Assembly (NCBI GenBank): GCA_964387585.1
Contig: CAYLWW010000076.1
Coordinates: 1 to 6,977, forward strand
Length of the DNA stretch: 6,977 nucleotides
From: CAYLWW01 sp964387585
Lineage (GTDB): Bacteria > Pseudomonadota > Alphaproteobacteria > Rickettsiales > Midichloriaceae
Direction of reading: 5' to 3'
Each line of letters starts with the position of its first letter. Position 1 is the first letter of the stretch. Under the pieces are notes generated by a model. It searched no databases and was not told where the DNA came from. It saw only the letters and a list, made by a program, of their open reading frames with translations. Position numbers and translations under genes: made by a program. Positions 1 through 5,664 of this stretch are shown in pieces.

Positions 1-26
1 TATTATAGGCTATCTTAACATATAAC

Positions 27-947
27 GTGACTCTTTTATACTGTTTTAGCTATATTTTAGTTATTATAGATTCTCATGGCGCATTGGATGAACAAGGAGA
101 GCATATTATACCTTTGGATAATACTCATCATCAAAAATATACCAAAGATATATTCAAAATTTTGAAAGATGTTTTTGGTAGTAAAGCTATTGAAGTAGTT
201 TTTACTCCTTGCCATGGTGGTGGTGCTTTAAAAGATGCAAATTTATTACCGCAAGACTCAAAACTACTGGTCCTATCCAAACCAGATCATATTGTATCGA
301 CTCGTGAGTCGATAGAAATGTTTGAGTCTATCATTGATTATAAGAATAAGCCTGAATCGTTTGGGTCTATCATTGATTATGAGAGTAAACCTGAAGAATT
401 TTCAATTAAATCAATTTTGACAAGGTATTTATTATCCTTACAGAAGACAAACAATATTCCAGGAATAGCTATTTCAGGAAAAAATAGCTATTTTTTAGAT
501 GAATTCAGCAAACCTCTAGGAAAGCTAATGAGTAGCGATCAACAAGAATTAATAACAGAGAAACTAGCAAAATACTGTAATAACTGTAAAGAATATATAA
601 GTAAAGCTATAAAAAAAATAGAATCCAGTTCGGATATAAAGGATTTATACGCGCCATCAACACTTTTTGAGTGTTTTGTAGATCAATACATAAAGCCAAA
701 TCTTCTGAATGCAGATTTTAGACAATTCTCTTGTTCAGCGAAAGTAGATATCGAAGTTATAGAAAACTATCTCAGTCATGATTTTCTAAAAGCTTCAACT
801 GACACAAACTATGGTATTTGCAAAAATAAGTATATACCGGAAATAATTTCGATAAAATGCCAGGAACTAAATCCAGAAATACCACTATTTGGAACTGCTC
901 TTGCTATTCTGTATGAGCTTGAATCTATTCAATCGAGCATTGACTAA
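27..947 (+). CDS. Protein of unknown family with a possible clan CD (caspase/clostripain-like) cysteine protease core; possibly 5'-truncated
   Basis: This is a 306-codon frame with host-like AT-rich codon use. I do not recognise the family. Residues 9-18 form a hydrophobic strand ending in D15-S16-H17-G18. Residues 54-66 form a second strand ending in T60-P61-C62-H63-G64-G65-G66. A strand-HG followed about 45 residues later by strand-xxC is the His/Cys dyad layout of clan CD peptidases (caspase, metacaspase, clostripain), so a protease fold is inferred, not shown. The rest (about 130-306) is mostly charged and probably helical, with no motif I know; there are no membrane segments. Residues 101-126 hold two copies of a 13-residue unit. 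The start is weak: GTG at 27 has no Shine-Dalgarno, and an in-frame TAG lies at 6-8. The protein begins right at the first catalytic strand, so an N-terminal segment may be lost. An effector-like role is a guess. Confidence 0.7.
   Translation: MTLLYCFSYILVIIDSHGALDEQGEHIIPLDNTHHQKYTKDIFKILKDVFGSKAIEVVFTPCHGGGALKDANLLPQDSKLLVLSKPDHIVSTRESIEMFESIIDYKNKPESFGSIIDYESKPEEFSIKSILTRYLLSLQKTNNIPGIAISGKNSYFLDEFSKPLGKLMSSDQQELITEKLAKYCNNCKEYISKAIKKIESSSDIKDLYAPSTLFECFVDQYIKPNLLNADFRQFSCSAKVDIEVIENYLSHDFLKASTDTNYGICKNKYIPEIISIKCQELNPEIPLFGTALAILYELESIQSSID
327..404 (+). repeat. 39-bp in-frame tandem duplication (two copies)
   Basis: Positions 327-365 and 366-404 are two adjacent 39-base copies that keep the reading frame of the surrounding gene. 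They encode SIIDYKNKPESFG and SIIDYESKPEEFS. The first 15 bases of each copy are identical (tctatcattgattat) and the later part has diverged, so the duplication is not brand new. It lies just after the putative protease core and may act as a spacer of variable length. Confidence 0.85.
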
Positions 948-1610
948 CTAGTACATTATTAATTATGACGATTATCAATTACAAAACACAATGTCATATG
1001 AAGTAATCTAAGAATCATTGTTTGAGCTGGATTGCTTCATTATTATTCTCCTCGTAATGACGATTGGAGACGATTATATTGCTAATAATAAAATTACCAT
1101 GAACTAATACAGATATTTTGGTTGCATCTATAAGGCAGCTAGCTCTGCGATTTGTTCTCGGCTTATTTTAATCGTAAAAACTGACTCGATCACCTCGCTC
1201 CACTTGTTAATATAGGTAATAGCCTGCAGCCCTTTTAAAAATTTAGCGAGATCAAAAGCAGGTTGTTCTTTATCCTTGATCGGTTAACGTCAGTAAGTTG
1301 ATGCTTATCCCGAATTCAGCTAAAATGGATAAGGATAATCTGAAGACGGATTGCTCATTTTAATCATAGCCATAACACTAATCCCTAAAAATTTTGAAAG
1401 TTGTGGCGATAGCTATTGTTCTTTGGGAATTTTCAAAGCATAGTCTACTACAGTTGGCATACAAATGAGAACATCTGATCCCAGCCTATAGGTTCAGTTA
1501 TCATGCCCTTGTTTCTCAACATCGGTTATAGGTAAACCAGCCATATTCAAGGAATTGCTCAGCTATGAGCTTACGCCCAAGATTAAGGGTTGGCATCATC
1601 GATTTGTTAT
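948..1610. other. Gene-free stretch with decayed coding debris
   Basis: No intact gene is visible. The minus strand between about 1610 and 1120 carries short coding-like pieces in changing frames. One piece opens with MNNKSMMPTLNLGRKL. Another, in a second frame, contains MLRNKGMITEPIGWDQMF. A third contains LSKFLGISVMAMIKMSNP. The last, near 1257-1129, reads DLAKFLKGLQAITYINKW followed by EVIESVFTIKISREQIAELA. Stops and frameshifts separate them, as in an old pseudogene. I do not recognise the parent family. The row 1141-1200 has 26 G+C of 60, clearly more than the neighbouring intact plus-strand gene. The left 150 bases hold a palindromic repeat and otherwise nothing I can identify. Confidence 0.6.
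1028..1062. repeat. Degraded rickettsial-type palindromic intergenic repeat
   Basis: The segment starts with tggattgcttc and ends with ctcctcgtaatgacg. This strongly resembles the short dispersed element common in Rickettsia and relatives, whose typical ends read GGATTGCTTC and CCTCGCAATGACG. Here one C has become T in the second block. The inner part contains a 6-bp inverted repeat, tcatta (1038-1043) with taatga (1055-1060). Recognition is from memory of the family; a genome-wide count of the motif would settle it. Confidence 0.5.
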
Positions 1611-1614
1611 TCAT
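1129..1614 (-). pseudogene. Frameshifted remnant downstream of the GNAT gene
   Basis: An ATG at 1614 overlaps the GNAT stop codon (ATGA), so this frame was once translationally coupled to the acetyltransferase gene. It reads 32 codons (to 1516), then stops. Coding-like text continues in other frames down to an amber stop near 1131-1129, including one clean run of more than 40 codons rich in I, L, K and E. The likely original product was 120-160 residues, assuming one protein. No catalytic motif or membrane segment is visible and I cannot name the family. The frame changes at several points, so no functional product is expected from the present sequence. Confidence 0.45.
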
Positions 1615-2078
1615 AACTTCATCTCCATAATTGTTACAAGGTGAGAATTAAATTTATCCACCCCTATTTTACCCCATCCGAGACGTTCATAGTAATTTGG
1701 TAAGCTAGGATCAAAGGTAAATAAGTACAGCTTTTTAAAGCCAAGCTCTTTTGCTTTTAAGAGCGCAACATCAACCAATATTTTGCCAATTCCTTGTTTT
1801 TGATGCTCAGGGGCTACTACCACATCTGCAAGCCATGCTCCTAAATCCGGCCAGAATTCTTCCTTAAGCTTAAATGTACAGAATCCTATCGGAATCTCAT
1901 CACACAGAGCAACGAATGAAGTTGTTTCATCTTGGTGATTAAGCTCATCATACATCAATGACTCTATCTCTTGAATTTTAAGCTCTGGAAACCAAATTTT
2001 ACCTAAAACTTCGTGCCAAATATTTGAAAGCGCTGGTATCGTATGCGGATTATTTTTCAAAAGGTCGATTTTAATCAT
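1611..2078 (-). CDS. GNAT family N-acetyltransferase
   Basis: The 155-residue product has the length and order of a single-domain GNAT enzyme, which transfers an acetyl group from acetyl-CoA to an amine; the substrate is unknown. Motif A is clear: strand LADVVVAP (residues 83-90) followed by the pyrophosphate-binding signature Q93-K-Q-G96-I-G98 and a helix. Strand YLFTFDPSLP then leads into N128-Y129-Y130-E-R-L-G-W, the usual motif B tail with a candidate general-acid Tyr. I chose ATG at 2078 over the GTG at 2087 because GGAG lies at good distance upstream and because it forms an ATGA overlap with the preceding short frame. Its stop also overlaps the ATG of a decayed downstream frame. It is intact, with visibly higher G+C than the core genes (row 1801-1860 has 31 of 60), so it is probably a relatively recent acquisition. 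Confidence 0.88.
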   Translation of the reverse strand: MIKIDLLKNNPHTIPALSNIWHEVLGKIWFPELKIQEIESLMYDELNHQDETTSFVALCDEIPIGFCTFKLKEEFWPDLGAWLADVVVAPEHQKQGIGKILVDVALLKAKELGFKKLYLFTFDPSLPNYYERLGWGKIGVDKFNSHLVTIMEMKL

Positions 2079-2179
2079 ACGAACCACTCCACATTATTCC
2101 AATTGCCACAGTTGGCTTTTTCGTAAGCTAAGCGTTCGGTTTTTGCAAGTTGTACTGTATGGATAATATATGTGATCAT
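2075..2179 (-). CDS. Short reading frame coupled to the GNAT gene (34 aa, possibly a remnant)
   Basis: ATG at 2179 opens a 34-codon frame that ends in TGA at 2077-2075, overlapping the GNAT start by ATGA. The product begins MITYIIHTVQLAKTERLAYE and ends with an aromatic, Asn-rich tail containing CGNWNN and VEWFV. There is no good ribosome binding site before its ATG. It could be the C-terminal end of a larger lost gene, a small partner of the GNAT, or only a leader that delivers ribosomes to it. I do not recognise it. The overlap geometry is the main reason to list it. Confidence 0.35.
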   Translation of the reverse strand: MITYIIHTVQLAKTERLAYEKANCGNWNNVEWFV

Positions 2180-2438
2180 TGATTAGCTAATTATTTTTAT
2201 TACTGCTAGATACGTAAAAAAGATTAGATGAATTCGGTTTAAACCAAAATGCACAAGCATCGAGCACAAAATCCTTCTAGTTTTTCGGTGTATAATCCCA
2301 TAAAAACTTCCCGCTATAGAGGTGAGTGATATATAATATATGCAACCCCTCCTTTAAAATGCGCCAAACCAAATATTAACGACGCCAATGCTATGGGTAA
2401 ATATTCGCTTATTATAGGCCCCCTATACATATAATTTT
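2180..2438. other. Intergenic stretch with an interrupted minus-strand frame
   Basis: On the minus strand the frame from 2375 to 2187 is open apart from one TAG at 2279-2277. It reads ...HILYITHLYSGKFLWDYTP before the stop and KDFVLDACAFWFKPNSSN after it. A perfect AAAGGAGG lies at 2355-2348, but the only nearby start is a TTG just 2 bases away, which is too close. A 10-bp palindrome, GGTTTAAACC, sits at 2236-2245. No named gene can be supported here; it may be a leader of the GNAT operon or another gene remnant. Confidence 0.35.
2413..2427 (-). terminator. Perfect 6-bp hairpin just after the Ctp gene
   Basis: TATAGG (2413-2418) and CCTATA (2422-2427) pair perfectly around a 3-base loop, starting 11 bases past the Ctp stop codon. 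The stem is short, and in the minus direction no T-run follows, so intrinsic termination is doubtful. In the plus direction a run of six T follows about 8 bases later. Confidence 0.3.
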
Positions 2439-3953
2439 TTATTCTACAGTAGAATTCTCTATCTGTGTATTGGTAATATTTATACTATTTATATTATTTT
2501 GATTATATAAAGCCATTGTTTTAATATTATCTATAGCCCTTAATAATTGAAAATCTTTGATATCGTCACCAGCTATTGTTCTGACAGCTTCTTGATCAAT
2601 AATGCTTTCATTAGTTTCGCTGTTTCCTAACTGATTGGAATCATTTTGCAATTGATCTTCTTTATTTTGATTATCTATAACTTGAGGTATATGACCTTTT
2701 AATGATGATTCATGAATGGCGTTGTAGCTGACAACTGGTTGCACTATTGCCTCATTCACGATAATATTTGGAACAATTCCCTTGGCCTGTATAGATGTTC
2801 CTAATGGCGTATAATATAAGGCGGTAGTAATTTTTATAGCTCCTCCATTAGCTAGAGGAACAAGCTTTTGTACCGATCCTTTTCCAAATGATTTGGTTCC
2901 TAAAACTAGAGCTCTTTTGTTATCTTGTAATGCTCCTGCAACTATTTCAGCAGCTGAAGCAGTAGCTGAATTGATTAGCACTACTATAGGCATCCCATTA
3001 CTAATATCGTTGTTATTGGATCTATAAACTGTATTTAATTCAGGGGTACGGCCTTTTATAGAAACTATATCTCCTCCATTAAGGAATATATCAGCCACAC
3101 TAACAGCTTGATCTAATAAGCCTCCAGGATTCCAACGTAAATCTATTATTAATCCATCAATATTTGCGCTGCTTTTAACCAAATTCAAAAATTCACTTTT
3201 AACCGAATTAGCAGTTTTATTATTAAAATTATTTATTTTTATATAGATAATAGTACTATTAGCTATTAGCTTAGCTTTGACTGGAGTGATTTTGATTAGC
3301 TCACGTATTAAAGTAAAATCAATCATTTGGTTATTATTTCGTAGTATTCTTAATTTTACTACACTACCAGGAGATCCTCTTAACTTTTCAGCTATAGGGG
3401 ACATACCTTCAATATTTGATATTTCTTGGTCATCGATCATAATAATTATGTCATTTGCTTTTAGACCTGCTTTAAATGCCGGACCATTTTCATATGCAGT
3501 AATCACTCTCACCAGACCTTTTTCTAAATCTATTTCAACTCCTATTCCCCCAAATTCACCTTGAGTGATATTATTCATTAAGCTATAACTTTTTTCATCT
3601 AAGTACATAGAATGAGGATCAAGAGAAGATAACATACCTTCTAAAGCACCTTCTATAAGAGATTTATTACTAATGTCTTCTACATAGTCTGCCTTAACTT
3701 GATTCGCTACTGATTGAAAAAACTCAAAATAATCTACTACTTTATCTGCCGCATAAGCATGATTGACTATTGATATAGGTATATAACGACTAAAAAAATG
3801 TGAACAACCTAAAGCTGTATAACAAGCTAGAAAAATAATTACTAATAACGTACTTGAGTATAATTTTCGCTTTACTATCCTCGTTGATAAAAGATTAGGA
3901 TAGTGTTTGTTAGTCAAATTAGTAATACTCAAATTATCAATGATATTTGGCAT
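2439..3953 (-). CDS. ctp: Carboxy-terminal processing protease (S41 family, Ctp/Prc type)
   Basis: This is a tail-specific serine protease that clips or degrades envelope proteins from their C-termini. Numbering is from ATG 3953. A hydrophobic segment at 31-50 (signal or anchor) is followed by AYA at 66-68, a plausible signal peptidase I site, so the enzyme acts in the periplasm. The N-terminal helical region includes LDPHSMYLD (111-119). A PDZ domain starts at FGGIGVEI and spans about 134-206. The S41 core follows: IIDLRWNPGG (269-278), the nucleophile in NSATASAAEI (Ser333) and the general base in GKGSVQ (Lys358). The 25-residue Ser-Lys spacing equals that of E. coli Prc. The C-terminal 85 residues are Asn/Gln-rich and probably disordered. 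GTG 3995 and ATG 3992 are alternative starts that would overlap the upstream gene; no start has a good ribosome binding site. The gene follows the CDGSH gene by 7 bases, so co-transcription is likely. Confidence 0.95.
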   Translation of the reverse strand: MPNIIDNLSITNLTNKHYPNLLSTRIVKRKLYSSTLLVIIFLACYTALGCSHFFSRYIPISIVNHAYAADKVVDYFEFFQSVANQVKADYVEDISNKSLIEGALEGMLSSLDPHSMYLDEKSYSLMNNITQGEFGGIGVEIDLEKGLVRVITAYENGPAFKAGLKANDIIIMIDDQEISNIEGMSPIAEKLRGSPGSVVKLRILRNNNQMIDFTLIRELIKITPVKAKLIANSTIIYIKINNFNNKTANSVKSEFLNLVKSSANIDGLIIDLRWNPGGLLDQAVSVADIFLNGGDIVSIKGRTPELNTVYRSNNNDISNGMPIVVLINSATASAAEIVAGALQDNKRALVLGTKSFGKGSVQKLVPLANGGAIKITTALYYTPLGTSIQAKGIVPNIIVNEAIVQPVVSYNAIHESSLKGHIPQVIDNQNKEDQLQNDSNQLGNSETNESIIDQEAVRTIAGDDIKDFQLLRAIDNIKTMALYNQNNINSINITNTQIENSTVE

Positions 3954-3960
3954 GAAGATA

Positions 3961-4218
3961 TTATTTTTCAGTAAGAATTTTATGACTGCCATCACATATC
4001 ATTTCTTTTTTGCTATATTTACAACCACAAAAGCTTACTAATTTATTTGAATCTGCAACATATGGTATAGGTGCATAACCCTTTACCGAAGTATGAGAAC
4101 CATCGCAAAATGGTTGTGAGTTACTTAAGCCGCATGAACACCAGTAGTAGGTTTTGCCAGACTCAACTTCAATTTTTATCGATCCCAACTTTGCTATTTT
4201 AGGCATATCTTGATTCAT
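3961..4218 (-). CDS. Double CDGSH iron-sulfur domain protein (mitoNEET/CISD3-like)
   Basis: The 85-residue protein consists of two CDGSH zinc-finger-type motifs that each bind a [2Fe-2S] cluster through three Cys and one His. Motif 1 has C27-x-C29, C38-D-G and H42. Motif 2 has C64-x-C66, C75-D-G and H79. All eight ligands are present. The tandem, soluble form without a membrane anchor matches bacterial CDGSH proteins and mitochondrial CISD3 (Miner2). Such proteins are linked to Fe-S cluster transfer and redox sensing; the precise partner is unknown. The ATG at 4218 is the only sensible start; internal M5 would also keep both motifs. The stop lies 7 bases before the favoured ATG of the Ctp protease gene, and both probably share the promoter in the divergent spacer. 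Confidence 0.93.
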   Translation of the reverse strand: MNQDMPKIAKLGSIKIEVESGKTYYWCSCGLSNSQPFCDGSHTSVKGYAPIPYVADSNKLVSFCGCKYSKKEMICDGSHKILTEK

Positions 4219-4245
4219 TATAAGTACTTAATTTTATTATTTGGA

Positions 4246-4275
4246 TTTACACTTTAGAACTTTACTCTAGATAAT
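4246..4275 (+). promoter_or_regulatory. Candidate sigma-70 promoter for queA
   Basis: TTTACA (4246-4251) and GATAAT (4270-4275) each match the consensus at five of six positions and are separated by 18 bases. Transcription would start near 4282, leaving a leader of about 48 bases. The background is so AT-rich that chance matches are likely, and no operator or riboswitch is evident in this 111-bp divergent spacer. Confidence 0.35.
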
Positions 4276-4329
4276 TATCATTTAATAGTAAAACTATTTT
4301 AATAATCACCAAAAAAATTTATTTAAAAA

Positions 4330-5568
4330 ATGATAAATTCTAACTGTTACAACAATATTGCAGATTTTGATTTTGATTTACCTAAAGAGCTAATAGCTAA
4401 TCATCCTATTTCAGTTAGGGATAATTCACGTTTATTAAGCGTTAGTTCTAATGGTATTTTAAAAGATTTAAATTTTCACAATATAATAGACTTATTAAAA
4501 GAAGGAGATGTTTTGGTTTTTAATGATACAAAGGTATTATCATCTAGACTATTAGGCCTAAGATTAGCAAAAGATAAGCTTAAGAGCTCAGTTAAAGACT
4601 CATTAAATTTTAGCAATATAATAAATACTGATATACCAGAATTGCTTAAGAATGAATTGTTTACTTTTAATCTTGCTAAACTTGTTGATCAATCAACATG
4701 GGATGTTTTAGTAAAAGGAGCAAAAAAATTTAAACCTGGCGATATTATATTATTTTTAAGTCATGATAATAGCCATACTAATTTAGATTGTTACCTTAAT
4801 AATAAGGAAACAAAATTTCTATTTGCTGAGGTTATAGGAAGAAATGATATGTTCATTTCAATTCGTTTTAATCTTAAAGGGAATGAGCTATTTGATGCAA
4901 TAAATAGTATCGGTGAGATGCCAATTCCACCTTATATAAAGCGTTCACCTGATTTTAGTGATAAGGAGTCTTATCAGACTGTATATGCTGCTAAATATGG
5001 CTCAGTGGCAGCCCCTACTGCAGGGTTGCATTTCACTCCCAATCTATTAGAAAAGTTAGATAATAAAGGAGTTATTAGAGTGCCATTAACTCTGCATGTA
5101 GGAGCTGGAACTTTTTTACCTATAAAAGAGGAAAAGCTCGATAATCATGTAATGCATAGTGAATGGTATAACGTTTCTTTGGAATCTATTATTGCTATTA
5201 GCAAAGCTAAAAAAGAGAATAGAAGAGTGATTTGCGTAGGCAGTACCAGCATAAGAGTAACTGAAAGTTTAGCTGATATTATTACTGAGAAAATGAAAAA
5301 TTCAGCAGAAAATTATAAAGTAAACTTACAACAAGAAAAGTCTTACTATAGCGGTGAAACTGATATTTTTATAAAACCAGGTTATAAGTTTAAAATTGCT
5401 GATGCCTTGATCACTAATTTTCACCTTCCTCGTTCTACCCTATTTGTTTTAACTGCAGCTTTTTGTGGTCATAAAATAATGCATCAAGCTTATAAGCACG
5501 CTATAGAGCAACGTTATAGATTTTTCAGTTATGGTGATGCATGTTTCTTAGAAAAAGAGAATATATAG
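4330..5568 (+). CDS. queA: S-adenosylmethionine:tRNA ribosyltransferase-isomerase
   Basis: QueA transfers and isomerises the ribose of S-adenosylmethionine onto preQ1-modified G34 of tRNAs, making epoxyqueuosine. Family motifs appear in order: DFDFDLPKELIA (12-23), VFNDTKV (63-69), GEMPIPPYI (195-203), YGSVAAPTAGLHFT (223-236), LHVGAGTFLP (255-264), GETDIFIKPGY (342-352), TNFHLPRSTL (362-371) and RYRFFSYGDA (395-404). At 412 residues it is longer than the usual 340-365. The surplus sits in two low-complexity insertions: about 25 residues between 76 and 122, and about 17 between 315 and 341. Both fall outside the conserved motifs, so the enzyme should be active. The ATG at 4330 fits the family N-terminus; upstream is only A-rich sequence with no clear Shine-Dalgarno. 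No other queuosine gene is in the window, so preQ1 must be made or imported elsewhere. Confidence 0.96.
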   Translation: MINSNCYNNIADFDFDLPKELIANHPISVRDNSRLLSVSSNGILKDLNFHNIIDLLKEGDVLVFNDTKVLSSRLLGLRLAKDKLKSSVKDSLNFSNIINTDIPELLKNELFTFNLAKLVDQSTWDVLVKGAKKFKPGDIILFLSHDNSHTNLDCYLNNKETKFLFAEVIGRNDMFISIRFNLKGNELFDAINSIGEMPIPPYIKRSPDFSDKESYQTVYAAKYGSVAAPTAGLHFTPNLLEKLDNKGVIRVPLTLHVGAGTFLPIKEEKLDNHVMHSEWYNVSLESIIAISKAKKENRRVICVGSTSIRVTESLADIITEKMKNSAENYKVNLQQEKSYYSGETDIFIKPGYKFKIADALITNFHLPRSTLFVLTAAFCGHKIMHQAYKHAIEQRYRFFSYGDACFLEKENI

Positions 5569-5605
5569 AATATATAAATTCGTTAGAATTTTAGTAGGTA
5601 TTGTA

Positions 5606-5621
5606 TTAGAGTTTGCTCTAA
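5606..5621. terminator. Weak hairpin between the convergent queA and reductase genes
   Basis: TTAGAG (5606-5611) and CTCTAA (5616-5621) form a perfect 6-bp stem around a TTTG loop, 37 bases past the queA stop. No uninterrupted T-run follows on either strand; the plus strand continues AAAACTTCTTTT. It may be a weak shared terminator in this 96-bp convergent spacer. Confidence 0.3.
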
Positions 5622-5664
5622 AAACTTCTTTTAAAGAATATTATATTATAAACTAAGGAGTCAT

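Noticed and set aside
2099..2116. Inverted repeat in ccaattgccacagttgg as a terminator
   Set aside because: The stem is only about 4 bp and the segment codes for the end of the short frame coupled to the GNAT gene.
2236..2245. 10-bp palindrome GGTTTAAACC as an operator
   Set aside because: It is a single perfect palindrome in AT-rich sequence with no promoter placed around it and no second copy in the window.
3277..3564. 95-codon plus-strand frame
   Set aside because: It lies wholly antisense to the PDZ and core region of the Ctp protease and has no family motif; it is a shadow of that gene.
3801..3860. Lipoprotein signal in the Ctp protease (Cys after ALG)
   Set aside because: The residue at -2 is Leu, not the small residue expected of a lipobox, and AYA further on gives a better type I cleavage site.
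4219..4329. preQ1 riboswitch upstream of queA
   Set aside because: The spacer is almost pure A/T and shows neither the compact G/C hairpin nor the A-rich pseudoknot tail of a preQ1 aptamer; it also precedes queA, which is not its usual target.
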